Under the pieces are notes generated by a model that was not told the origin of the DNA, searched no databases, and saw nothing but the letters and a program-made list of their open reading frames with translations. Positions 44,649 to 52,990 of a stretch of 64,000 bases of DNA are shown piece by piece. The DNA comes from Bacillota bacterium. Its GTDB lineage: Bacteria > Bacillota > Clostridia > Christensenellales > CAG-138. Each line of letters starts with the position of its first letter. Position 1 is the stretch's first letter. The stretch is from positions 124,001 through 188,000 of the forward strand of contig JAEWCL010000006.1 of assembly GCA_023390655.1 (NCBI GenBank), read 5' to 3'. Made by a program: the position numbers and the translations under genes.

Positions 44649-46167
44649 GCCGCTTCCCCCTTGCCATTAGCAGTCCGAGTTCTTCTTCCTTGACGTTGCC
44701 GCGTGAGAACTCCCCGTGGATTTTGCCGCGATACATGACATAGATGCGGTCGGACAATTTGATTATCTCGGAAAGCTCGCTGGAGATGAGCAGCACCGCG
44801 GCGCCATCTGTGCGGTTTTTGATCAGCTGTTCATGGATGAACTCCATGGCGCCAATATCGACGCCGCGCGTGGGTTCACACGCGACTAGCAGCGGCGTTT
44901 TTTGCATGATCTCTCTTGCGGCGATCAGCTTCTGCGCGTTTCCGCCCGAAAGTGAGCCTGTCCTGGCGTGTGTACTGTCCGTCTTGACGGAGAATCGGGT
45001 GACGATATCCTGTGTGAAGTGCAGAATGTTTCTGATTTTGAGTATTCCCGCGCGGGAATACTCAGGCTTTCGATAATGCGCCATAATGGCGGTTTCCGCC
45101 AAGGTGGCCTGAGCCGCAGAGCCCCAGATATATCGGTCCTCCGGTATCATGGCCACGCCGGATTCGCGCACTTCTCTCACGCTGTGGTTTGCAATTACCT
45201 GTCCTTTTAAAAACACGCTGCCACTCTGAGCCTTTTGCAGCCCTAGAATGCACTTTGCGAGCTCGGATTGTCCGTTGCCGGAGACGCCCGCAATCCCTAC
45301 GATCTCGCCCGCCCGTACGTGCAGCGAAAGCTGATCAATACTGGGTACGGCGCTTTCGCCGTTTACCACAAGATTTTCGATACGCAGCACGTCATCGCCC
45401 GGCTCAACAGGAAGGATGTCTGTTTCTATCAGCTGGCGGCCCACCATCATAAAGCTGAGCGCTTCTATGGTGGTATCCTCAATATTAATATCCGCAACCA
45501 GGTTGCCCGCGCGCATAACCATGGCGCGGTCGGCCACCTCCATCACCTCGTTAAGCTTGTGCGTGATGATAATGATGCTTTTGCCGGCAGCAGTAAGATT
45601 TTTCATCGTTTTTAAGAGCTCGTGAACTTCCTGGGGAGTTAAAACTGCAGTGGGTTCGTCGAATATAATGATATCCGCATTCTGATAGAGTACCTTGACG
45701 ATCTCCACGCGTTGCCTAAGGCCTACCGGCATGCCCATAATCTTTGCCTGCGGGTCCAGCGGAAGCTCGTACGCTCTGGACAATTCCGATACCGTATTGT
45801 TCGCTTTCTTCAGGTCAAAATAGAGGCCCTTTTCCGGCTCCTTGCCATATACGACGTTCTGCGCGACAGTGAACGGATCAAAAAGCATAAAGTGCTGCTG
45901 CACCATGCCGATTCCGTGGGCGATGGCATGGGCGGTGTTTTTCAAATGCAGCTGTTTGCCATGGAGAAATATGCTTCCGCTGTTGGGTTGCTCCATGCCA
46001 TAGAGCACCTTCATCAGCGTGGTCTTTCCCGCTCCGTTTTCGCCTATGACGGCAAGGATCTCTCCCTTATAAAGTCGAAGGCTGACGTCGTCGTTTGCGA
46101 CAAGATCTCCATAGCGTTTTACGATGTGCTCCATACGGAGGATCGGTTCCGCTTCCTTATTCTGCAT
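44635..46167 (-). CDS. nucleoside ABC transporter ATPase (duplicated)
   Basis: Two ABC domains in about 510 residues. The N-terminal one has Walker A GENGAGKTT and Walker B IIFDEPTAVLTP; the second has a degenerate Walker A (GVSGNGQSE), LSGGNAQK and CEPTRGVDIG. This layout is standard for BMP/ribose-type importers (YufO/NupO). ATG at 46167 follows GGGAG by 11 bases; a TTG at 46176 is possible. A stem-loop separates it from the binding-protein gene upstream. Confidence 0.9.
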   Translation of the reverse strand: MQNKEAEPILRMEHIVKRYGDLVANDDVSLRLYKGEILAVIGENGAGKTTLMKVLYGMEQPNSGSIFLHGKQLHLKNTAHAIAHGIGMVQQHFMLFDPFTVAQNVVYGKEPEKGLYFDLKKANNTVSELSRAYELPLDPQAKIMGMPVGLRQRVEIVKVLYQNADIIIFDEPTAVLTPQEVHELLKTMKNLTAAGKSIIIITHKLNEVMEVADRAMVMRAGNLVADINIEDTTIEALSFMMVGRQLIETDILPVEPGDDVLRIENLVVNGESAVPSIDQLSLHVRAGEIVGIAGVSGNGQSELAKCILGLQKAQSGSVFLKGQVIANHSVREVRESGVAMIPEDRYIWGSAAQATLAETAIMAHYRKPEYSRAGILKIRNILHFTQDIVTRFSVKTDSTHARTGSLSGGNAQKLIAAREIMQKTPLLVACEPTRGVDIGAMEFIHEQLIKNRTDGAAVLLISSELSEIIKLSDRIYVMYRGKIHGEFSRGNVKEEELGLLMARGKRHESE

Positions 46168-46245
46168 GTGTGACAATTCTCCCTAGCTTGCTGGATTGCC
46201 AAACCGGAGGGGTTAGAGCAAAGGCGAAAGAAAGGCGTTGCATAA

Positions 46246-46285
46246 TGAATTTGTTGCTCCCCATGTTTATGGGGAGCAACAAATT
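46246..46285 (-). promoter_or_regulatory. intercistronic stem-loop after the first BMP gene
   Basis: AATTTGTTGCTCCCC and its exact complement form a 15-bp stem around a short loop between the lipoprotein and ATPase genes, with no strong U-run. Such hairpins commonly raise binding-protein expression over the membrane subunits by protecting the upstream mRNA or causing partial termination. A similar hairpin lies at 54541-54583 in the paralogous operon. Confidence 0.65.
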
Positions 46286-46292
46286 TGGGGGA

Positions 46293-47405
46293 TCAGAAGG
46301 AATAGCCTTCTTCAAGGGGCACCTCAAGCACCAGCTCGCCGGATTTGATCTTGTCTGCGGCGGCGCGGGCCTTGGCTACAATTTCATCGGTAAGCACTTT
46401 TGTATTGCGGGGATTAACGCCATCGTCGGTAATGTAGGTGGCGCCTACCACGCCTTCCGTCAAGCCAAACGATGCGATGCCGGGCTGGATACCGGTGGAG
46501 AAGAATTCATCGATAATCATGCCGGTAACAACGCCCGTATACTTCACCTGGGTGGTAATGATGTTCGGGTTATCGGGTGTGGTCCTATCGGCATCCTGCC
46601 CTGAAGTATAGAAGCCCTTCTCCAAGGCGGCTTCGAATGTACCGAAATCTGCTACGGCGGAAGCTGCGTTGATAAATACGCATCCCTGCGCAGCCTGCTG
46701 CAGCGCCAACTCCTTGGCGACAGGCGCGTCGGTATAGGACTTGGTGTAATTGAAAATGAAATCTGACATCTTGACATTGGGGTTGATGGAGCGAACGCCT
46801 TCCATGTAGCCATAGCGCCACTCAAAGCTGCCCTGGCCGGGGTTGGCGTGCACGGCGCCAAAAGGGCCGTTGGGCTTGCCGGCATCGGCGCTCACGGAAG
46901 CTGCGATAATGCCGATGAGATAGGCTGCTTCCTGAGGTTTGAAGATGTAGGATTTTACGTTCGGGTTATCACAGACGGTGTCAATGATGGCATACTGTGC
47001 CTTATCGGGGAACTGCGTTGCAACCTCGTTGAGGGGATCGGCGCCCTGCCAGCCCACTGCAAGGATAAGGCTGTATCCCTCTTCGACAGAAGCGCGGATA
47101 TTTTCGGCCCAGGCGGTATCGTCGGCGCATTCGATGACGGTGTAATTCATGGGATACTCGCCGGATTTCTTTACCTCTTCACACTTTTCGACTACCTGCG
47201 TAAGGAACGGATTGACACCAACCGGATCACAGATGACGGCGATTTTCTTGATTTCCTGCGGGGCGGCTGAGTTCTCTCCCTGCGGGGCTTCGTTGAGTGC
47301 GGGCGCCGGGGTGACGGCCGCGGGAGCGGCGGTTGTGCCGCACCCTGCCAACAGCGAGGATGCAAGCATCAATAAACCAAGGAACAGGGCAACTTTTCTC
47401 TTCAT
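46293..47405 (-). CDS. BMP-family nucleoside-binding lipoprotein
   Basis: Substrate-binding lipoprotein of the basic membrane protein (PnrA/BmpA/NupN) family, which binds purine nucleosides. The signal peptide with lipobox LLAGC is at the N-terminus (Cys about 22), followed by a low-complexity linker and the binding fold (NPFLTQVVEKCEEVK, LILAVGWQGADPL, GFYTSGQDADRT). ATG at 47405 with AAGGAG 7 bases upstream is chosen over the longer frame. It is the first gene of the eight-gene operon that ends with the aldolase. Confidence 0.9.
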   Translation of the reverse strand: MKRKVALFLGLLMLASSLLAGCGTTAAPAAVTPAPALNEAPQGENSAAPQEIKKIAVICDPVGVNPFLTQVVEKCEEVKKSGEYPMNYTVIECADDTAWAENIRASVEEGYSLILAVGWQGADPLNEVATQFPDKAQYAIIDTVCDNPNVKSYIFKPQEAAYLIGIIAASVSADAGKPNGPFGAVHANPGQGSFEWRYGYMEGVRSINPNVKMSDFIFNYTKSYTDAPVAKELALQQAAQGCVFINAASAVADFGTFEAALEKGFYTSGQDADRTTPDNPNIITTQVKYTGVVTGMIIDEFFSTGIQPGIASFGLTEGVVGATYITDDGVNPRNTKVLTDEIVAKARAAADKIKSGELVLEVPLEEGYSF

Positions 47406-47546
47406 CTTTTTTCTCCTTCTTATTTTTGTGGGTGTTCTGTATCTGCAGCGTCGTGCGATACGCAAAAATAAAGCATAGGGAAAATGATTGGCGGCCTTTG
47501 AACTTGTTGGTTTTTGTTATGTTTTCTTCTATTTATTGTTTTTCTT

Positions 47547-47574
47547 ATAGTATCACATCATAACAAGATGTCAA
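47547..47574 (-). promoter_or_regulatory. promoter of the nucleoside uptake/DHAP-shunt operon
   Basis: -35 TTGACA (47569-47574) and -10 TACTAT (47547-47552) with a 16-base spacer on the minus strand. The surrounding tract is rich in TTTTGTT/AACAAAA units of the kind bound by DeoR-family repressors. Confidence 0.65.
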
Positions 47575-47605
47575 TGCCGTTTTTCAAGCTTTTTACACAT
47601 GATTA

Positions 47606-47634
47606 TCGACATATGAAAATAATAATGATATACT
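47606..47634 (+). promoter_or_regulatory. promoter of the DeoR-family regulator
   Basis: -35 TCGACA (47606-47611), a 17-base spacer and -10 TATACT (47629-47634). Downstream, repeated CAAACA/ACAACA units (47635-47670) may be operator sites for autoregulation. Confidence 0.6.
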
Positions 47635-47680
47635 AAAACAAACCAATCAAACAAAAAACAACAACATTTCGGAGGCAAGT

Positions 47681-48448
47681 ATGTTGGCGATTAAACGCTT
47701 GTCCGCCATCCGTGATTCCCTCAATGCAAACGAAAGCGTATCCGTTGCAGAATTAAGCAAGAGCTTTTCTGTAACGGAAGAAACCATCCGGCGCGACCTT
47801 GAAAAAATAATCAAGGACGACCGTTCGGTGGTGCGGGTGCATGGTGGCGCATACAAGATCAAAACATTTGACCGCGAGGCGCCATATGAACTGCGGGAGA
47901 CACTCTTGGTAGAAGAAAAAGCGCGCATTGCGCAAAAGAGCTTTGCTATGCTGGAGGAGGGCGATACCATCATGCTCGATTCCAGCACAACCGCCCTGCA
48001 TCTTGCAAAAGCCATCAAGCAATCTTCTCTTAAGCTCTCCGTCATCACAAACTCCCTTCGGATTGCACTGGAATTTTCCGATTGCGGACATACCAACTTG
48101 ATTATGGCGGGCGGCTCCTACCGCCCTTCCTCCCGTTCATTCGTGGGATATTCCGTTACCGGTATGCTTGAGGAGCTTCATGCCGATAAAGCTTTTGTAA
48201 GCTGCTCAGGCCTGCACGAACGGTTTGGATTGACAGATAACAGTGAAAGCGAGGCGCGGGTACGGCGTATGATGCTCGCCCATTCGGATTTTCGGTATCT
48301 GCTGGTGGATTCTGATAAATTTGGCCGGTGCAAAAGCCATCGTATCGCATCTTTGGAGGGAATTCAGGCGCTCTTTACCGACCGCGAGCCTGATGACGGG
48401 CTCAAGGAGCTGCTTTTGAAAAGTCATATCGATGTAACGGTATGCTGA
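47681..48448 (+). CDS. DeoR-family transcriptional regulator
   Basis: A 255-residue repressor-type protein: N-terminal DeoR helix-turn-helix (residues 1-57, SVAELSKSFSVTEETIRRDLEKI) and a C-terminal sugar-phosphate-binding DeoRC domain (LDSSTTALHLAKAI, ITNSLRIALE). It is divergent from the nucleoside uptake/DHAP-shunt operon and is probably its repressor, with a phosphorylated sugar from the pathway as inducer. GGAGG lies just before the ATG. Confidence 0.88.
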   Translation: MLAIKRLSAIRDSLNANESVSVAELSKSFSVTEETIRRDLEKIIKDDRSVVRVHGGAYKIKTFDREAPYELRETLLVEEKARIAQKSFAMLEEGDTIMLDSSTTALHLAKAIKQSSLKLSVITNSLRIALEFSDCGHTNLIMAGGSYRPSSRSFVGYSVTGMLEELHADKAFVSCSGLHERFGLTDNSESEARVRRMMLAHSDFRYLLVDSDKFGRCKSHRIASLEGIQALFTDREPDDGLKELLLKSHIDVTVC

Positions 48449-48680
48449 CTCTTCTACAACGGCAGGCGTAGGCATTCAGCCTCCGGTGGTATCCTGGGGC
48501 ATTATGCTGGACGATGGACACAACTGCCTGGCCACCCACTGGCGGGCTGGGGACATTGCCGTGACTCTGTCCCTCGGTGCCGGTGTGCAACTGCCCTTCC
48601 GGGAGCCGCCCGCCTCTCCGAAGCGCTTGTTTGGCGTAGGGCGCCCAATTAAAGTGCGCACAGGAAGAGCCGTAGCCTGC
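48449..48680. other. gap between convergent DeoR and deaminase genes
   Basis: About 230 GC-rich bases without a recognisable gene or clear terminator. One plus frame reads through the whole gap, but its product resembles nothing I know. Confidence 0.35.
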
Positions 48681-49220
48681 CTATTTGCTCCAATATCCCC
48701 TGTGAAGTCTCAAAAATTCCTCCTCGAGTTCCGGATAAGGCCCTGCAATCTCAAGTGGCTTCTGCCCGCAAGCGATTACCGCACGGCAGGGCAGGGCAAG
48801 CGTCGGGTTGCGCGGGTCGTCACCCGTGACATTGAGGAGCTCCGATTCCCTGCATACATACAAAAGCCTGCCGAGGTTCCCCCAATACATCGCGCCCGTG
48901 CACATCGCGCAGGGCTCGCAGCAGCTATACATGGTAAGCGCATGCATTTGCTCCTTTGTATACCTCTGCGATGCAGATCGCATGAGCAGCGTCTCAGCGT
49001 GCGCCGTACAGTCTCCGTCCCCGCTTACCTCGAAATTGCCCTGTTCCATCAGGATGTTGCCTTCCCGGTCTGCAAGCAGGCAGCCAAAAGGATGATCCCC
49101 GCGCGCCTTTGCCTCTGATGCAATCCCTATGCTGCGCCTGAGCAATTCCACTTCAAATGCCTTAAGTTCCGCCAGGGAATACTGCCGTTCCTCAAATACG
49201 ATCCGTTTCTCAATTCTCAT
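48681..49220 (-). CDS. guanine-deaminase-like nucleobase deaminase
   Basis: Cytidine-deaminase-superfamily zinc enzyme, 179 residues. Zinc and catalytic residues are His74 and Glu76 (TAHAETLL) and Cys104 and Cys107 (CCEPCAMC). The length and C-terminal extension resemble Bacillus GuaD, which converts guanine to xanthine. It is the last gene of the purine operon and overlaps the FeS-subunit gene by 11 bases. Guanine is the likely substrate; tRNA adenosine deaminase is less likely in this context. Confidence 0.8.
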   Translation of the reverse strand: MRIEKRIVFEERQYSLAELKAFEVELLRRSIGIASEAKARGDHPFGCLLADREGNILMEQGNFEVSGDGDCTAHAETLLMRSASQRYTKEQMHALTMYSCCEPCAMCTGAMYWGNLGRLLYVCRESELLNVTGDDPRNPTLALPCRAVIACGQKPLEIAGPYPELEEEFLRLHRGYWSK

Positions 49221-49686
49221 TTTCTTCTGTTTCTCCTAATGAACGTATGGCGTCCACAATGGCCTGATATCCGGTGCACCTGCAGAGATTGCCGGAGATG
49301 GCGCGGCGTATTTCAGGTTCAGTGGGGCGCTTGTTTTTGTTAAGCAGCGCTTGTGCGGACATCAGCATGCCGGGCGAGCAAAAGCCGCATTGTATGGCGC
49401 CATGGCTGATAAACGCTTCCTGCAGCATAGAGAGTGCGCCGTCCTTTGCAAGCCCTTCTATCGTGAGAATATGTTTGCCCTGTGCCTGCACTGCAAGGTA
49501 CAGGCAGGCGTTTACGCTTTCTCCGTCTACGAGCACCGTGCAGGCGCCGCAGTCGCCCTCGCCGCAGCCTTCCTTTGTGCCCGTTAAATGCAGGATCTCC
49601 CGCAACAGATGCAAAAGCGTGATATCCGATTCGATTTCCATGCTTGCCGGCGCCCCGTTGATCTGGCAACGCAGCGTTGTAATCAT
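49210..49686 (-). CDS. xanthine dehydrogenase-type [2Fe-2S] subunit
   Basis: Small iron-sulfur subunit, 158 residues. The plant-type cluster uses Cys41, Cys46, Cys49 and Cys61 (CGEGDCGAC), and the second cluster uses Cys100, Cys103, Cys135 and Cys137 (CGFC and CRC). It passes electrons from the molybdenum centre to FAD. It overlaps the FAD-subunit gene by 4 bases, but the Mo subunit is encoded 5 kb upstream in the same operon. Confidence 0.92.
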   Translation of the reverse strand: MITTLRCQINGAPASMEIESDITLLHLLREILHLTGTKEGCGEGDCGACTVLVDGESVNACLYLAVQAQGKHILTIEGLAKDGALSMLQEAFISHGAIQCGFCSPGMLMSAQALLNKNKRPTEPEIRRAISGNLCRCTGYQAIVDAIRSLGETEENEN

Positions 49687-50510
49687 TTTAGCCTCCGTTC
49701 CAGCAGATCGGAAAAAAGCTCCCGTGCAACGGCCAGCCGGTACTCCGCGCTGCCGCGCAGGTCGCTGATGGGCTGCAATTCCTCGCTAAGCAGCTGCGCC
49801 GCCTGCCGTATGATATCCTGCTGCAAGATTTGCCCCCTTAAAAACGCTTCAGTACGGCTTGCGCGCATGGGGATGGGGGCGGCGGAGCCCAGCGCAACCG
49901 CGATATGGGTTACGGTATCCCCGTCCATTTCCAGGTATATCGCAAGGGATACGATGGATATCGCCAGCGCGTTGCGTTTTCCCAGTTTCACAAACGCCGA
50001 GCTGCCCCGCCGCGGCGCGATATGGATACGGGTAATCAATTCCCCGGGCTCCAGGGCCGTTGCGGCATACCCCCGGAAGAACTCCGCGATGGGCAGCATG
50101 CGGCAGCCCGCCGCCTTTTCCAAAGTGAGTTCCGCGTCCAGCGCGAGCAGCGCTACAGACCCGTCCGAGGCAGGGGAGCCGGAGACCACATTGCCTGCAA
50201 TGGTGCCGCGGTTGCGTATCTGCGGCGCGCCCACCTGTGCGGCTGCCTGGGAAAGGCATTCGTAGGGCGTACCAAGGAATTGGTCTTCCAGCCGGGAGAA
50301 GGTAGCGGCGCCGCCAAGCGTAACGCCCTGGTCCGTTCGGCAGATGCGCGCAAGTTCAGGTATGCCGGTGATATCGACTATGGCTTTTTTTACGATCTTG
50401 CCGCGCTTGATATTGACAAGCAGATCCGTACATCCGGCCGCAGGCAGGGCGTCGTGCGCTGCGAGCAGCCCAAGCGCATGTCCAAGAGACAAGGGACTGT
50501 ACACGTCCAA
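49683..50510 (-). CDS. xanthine dehydrogenase-type FAD-binding subunit
   Basis: FAD subunit of the molybdenum hydroxylase family, 275 residues. The FAD-binding motifs AAGCTDLLVNIKRG (near 22-35) and IRNRGTIAGNVVSGSPASD (near 98-116) are present, followed by the CO-dehydrogenase flavoprotein C-terminal domain. Its start is one base after the stop of the unknown exported protein. Confidence 0.92.
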   Translation of the reverse strand: MDVYSPLSLGHALGLLAAHDALPAAGCTDLLVNIKRGKIVKKAIVDITGIPELARICRTDQGVTLGGAATFSRLEDQFLGTPYECLSQAAAQVGAPQIRNRGTIAGNVVSGSPASDGSVALLALDAELTLEKAAGCRMLPIAEFFRGYAATALEPGELITRIHIAPRRGSSAFVKLGKRNALAISIVSLAIYLEMDGDTVTHIAVALGSAAPIPMRASRTEAFLRGQILQQDIIRQAAQLLSEELQPISDLRGSAEYRLAVARELFSDLLERRLK

Positions 50511-50511
50511 C

Positions 50512-50991
50512 TTAATCCCACCCTTCCGTCAGGTGCTTGGGGATGGAGTTGAATTTATCAAGATAGCTGCCGTCGGGGAACCCTGCGTATTCGCTCATCA
50601 GCATGTAATAGTTGCCGTTTTCGTAGACAAACGGCATCTCATAGACCATGCCGGGGAGCCGCGCCGCCTGCGAAAAAACAGCGATACCGCTCCTGTTGTC
50701 CGCCGCCATGCGCAGGGAAAGGAAGTTGATGAAAAACGGCGTAAGATACGGATAGGAACGCTCCTTTTCAAACGCCGCAATAAAATCCTCCCGGTCGATG
50801 CTTTCGCGGTACTCTTCGGTCAGATAGGCGTAAATCTTCTCCGGCTGGCCGTAATGGTAATCCACCAGCCCGGCAAACGTCTGCACGCGCCTAAGCGCCG
50901 CCGCTTCGGAAGGAAAGTTGTAAGTTTTTACCGCAAACGCGGCAGCGCACAACAGCGCTGCCGCCAGCGCGAAAAGCAGCACTTTTTTCAT
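50512..50991 (-). CDS. unknown exported protein within the purine operon
   Basis: A 159-residue protein with an N-terminal hydrophobic signal or anchor (residues 3-21), no valid lipobox (ALLC lacks a small residue at -1), and a mixed helical/strand domain with many aromatics (residues 40-150). It is locked into the operon: ATGA overlap with the permease gene and one base before xdh FAD. The region YHYGQPEKIYAYLTEEYRESI is reminiscent of NTF2-like lumenal domains, but I cannot name a family. A role in substrate capture or transporter assembly is only an inference. Confidence 0.75.
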   Translation of the reverse strand: MKKVLLFALAAALLCAAAFAVKTYNFPSEAAALRRVQTFAGLVDYHYGQPEKIYAYLTEEYRESIDREDFIAAFEKERSYPYLTPFFINFLSLRMAADNRSGIAVFSQAARLPGMVYEMPFVYENGNYYMLMSEYAGFPDGSYLDKFNSIPKHLTEGWD

Positions 50992-51932
50992 CGTTCCATC
51001 CTTGCGTAGGGTTTTGTATAGGCACTGGGAAACTCCGCCTTTTTAGATACGCCGATGAGCACCAGGATAGTGAGCACATACGGCAGCATCAGAAGAAACT
51101 GGTTGGGAATCTGAACGCCTACAGCCTGCAGCCGCATCTGGAGCGCGCTTGCAAAGCCGAAAAGCAGCGCACCCCACATGGCGCGCGCCGGCTGCCAGCG
51201 CGCAAATACCACCACCGCCACCGCGATAAACCCGCGTCCCGTGATCATGGTATCGGTAAAAGAATTCATGTACGCCACGGACATGAACGCGCCCCCCAAC
51301 CCCGCAAATGCCCCACCGATCAATACCGCGAAATAACGGATGCGCGCAACGTTTATACCCTTGGAATCCGCGGCGCGCGGGTTCTCGCCCACCGCCTTGA
51401 CATTGAGCCCGAACACCGTTGCGTGAAGCACAAACCCGGTCAAAAGCACAAGAAGGAAAGCAAAATATACCAGCAGGTTGTGGTCAAACAGCGCAGGTCC
51501 CAGAATGGGGATATCGCTCAGGAGCGGTATTTTAACGGAAGCCATTGCCGTTACCTGCGGCGGAAGGCTCTTGATGCCGAATATCGTACGGTAAACGTAT
51601 GCGGCAAGCCCCACGCCCAGTATGGTCATGGCGGTTCCGGCAATCACCTGGTTGGTGCGCATCGTAACGGAAAGCCACGCCATGATCAGGGAATAAAGCA
51701 TTGCGCACAATATGGCCAAAAGCAGGCCCGCAAGCAGGCTGTTGGTAAAATAAGCGCCTATGAACGCCGCGGCCGCGCCGATTGTCATGGTGCCCTCCAA
51801 CCCCAGGTTTAGGATACCCGCGCGTTGCGTGAAGATTTCACCGAGCGCCGCGATGAGGATGGGCGTAGCCAGCCGGATTGTCGCCGCCAATACGCTCGCA
51901 AGGAACCCGGTGGTCAAAATGCTGTCTAGCAT
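50988..51932 (-). CDS. purine-related ABC transporter permease (second system)
   Basis: BMP-type permease, 314 residues, paralogous to the permease at 42620-43537 (shares NLGLEGTMTIGAAAAF and GRGFIAVAVVVFARW-type motifs). It overlaps the next permease gene by 7 bases and the unknown exported-protein gene by 4. Its place among adenine deaminase and xanthine dehydrogenase genes suggests purine nucleobases or nucleosides as cargo. Confidence 0.88.
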   Translation of the reverse strand: MLDSILTTGFLASVLAATIRLATPILIAALGEIFTQRAGILNLGLEGTMTIGAAAAFIGAYFTNSLLAGLLLAILCAMLYSLIMAWLSVTMRTNQVIAGTAMTILGVGLAAYVYRTIFGIKSLPPQVTAMASVKIPLLSDIPILGPALFDHNLLVYFAFLLVLLTGFVLHATVFGLNVKAVGENPRAADSKGINVARIRYFAVLIGGAFAGLGGAFMSVAYMNSFTDTMITGRGFIAVAVVVFARWQPARAMWGALLFGFASALQMRLQAVGVQIPNQFLLMLPYVLTILVLIGVSKKAEFPSAYTKPYARMER

Positions 51933-52990
51933 GTCTTTTTCCTCCCAATCCGTTTCAATGCCGCCCGAATGCTCTCCAGCTGGAATGTCTGGCGCGTGAT
52001 AACGAATATAATGACAAGCCCCTCTATGATATCCACCAGCGAATAGGGAATATCCGTCATGCGCTGCATCGTGTTGCCCCCTGTCAGCAGCGCCGCAAAA
52101 AAGAACGACGAAACCGCGATGCCAACCGGATTGAGCGCGCCTAAAAGCGCGATGACAATCGCAATACTGCCATATCCGCTTGCAAGCTCTGTCATCAGGC
52201 GGTAATGTACGCCGTATACCTCGTTCCAGCCCGCAATACCCGCAAAGCCGCCCGAAAGCGCCATTGCGATCAGCATGGTCTTTTTTGCGGCTATCCCGGC
52301 ATAGCGGGATACCTGCTCGCCCTGACCCATCAGCTCTATGCGGAAGCCCAGCGTCGAACGCCAGAAAAGCAGCATAAGTCCCAGCAGGACAAACGCGACA
52401 AATATGCCCGTATGCATGCGCTCATCCGGATGAAACAGGCCGAGGCGTACGTCTTCGCCAATCAAGGGCGTCTGCGGAAAGCCGAACCCGTTTGGGTCCA
52501 TCATGGGGCCGTACACAAAATACGCCAGCAGATAGGTGGCGATATAGTTGAGCATCAGCGTAGTGATGACCTCGTTGGCGTTGAACCTTGTTTTGAGCCA
52601 GCCCGCCAGCCCGCCCCAAAGCCCGCCGCCCAGAAATGCCATCACAAAAGAGACCGGAAGCAGAAGCCATGCCGGAAGCCGGAAATATAGCCCTGCCGCG
52701 ATGCCGAATATCGCGCCGATCGTAAACTGGCCGTCGCCGCCGATATTCCAAATCTGGTTCTTAAAGGCGATAGAAGTGCCCAGCGCCATCATGAAGAGCG
52801 GAACCGCCTTTACAACGGTTTCGGAAAGCTTGTGGGAGGAGCCGAACGCGCCTTCGAGCATCAACCGGTAGGCGTCCAGGGGATTGCTGCCCGAAAAAAG
52901 GATAAGCGCTGCGCCTATCACAAGCGCAATGAGTATGGTCATCAGGGAAGGAACAATTCCATTCAGGAGCCGTGCCGCTTTAGTTCGCAT
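51926..52990 (-). CDS. purine-related ABC transporter permease (second system)
   Basis: BMP-type permease, 354 residues, paralogue of the gene at 43527-44648 (IGGDGQFTIGAIFGIAAGLY, VSRYAGIAAKKTMLIAMALSGG). It overlaps both flanking subunit genes (11 bases with the ATPase, 7 with the other permease). Confidence 0.88.
   Translation of the reverse strand: MRTKAARLLNGIVPSLMTILIALVIGAALILFSGSNPLDAYRLMLEGAFGSSHKLSETVVKAVPLFMMALGTSIAFKNQIWNIGGDGQFTIGAIFGIAAGLYFRLPAWLLLPVSFVMAFLGGGLWGGLAGWLKTRFNANEVITTLMLNYIATYLLAYFVYGPMMDPNGFGFPQTPLIGEDVRLGLFHPDERMHTGIFVAFVLLGLMLLFWRSTLGFRIELMGQGEQVSRYAGIAAKKTMLIAMALSGGFAGIAGWNEVYGVHYRLMTELASGYGSIAIVIALLGALNPVGIAVSSFFFAALLTGGNTMQRMTDIPYSLVDIIEGLVIIFVITRQTFQLESIRAALKRIGRKKTC

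Noticed and set aside
47406..47680. Purine riboswitch before the nucleoside importer
   Set aside because: No purine aptamer core or terminator is visible; the region has protein-operator-like repeats instead.
48449..48680. Possible gene in the plus frame reading through the DeoR-deaminase gap
   Set aside because: The frame runs into the antisense of the deaminase gene and the product looks like no known protein.
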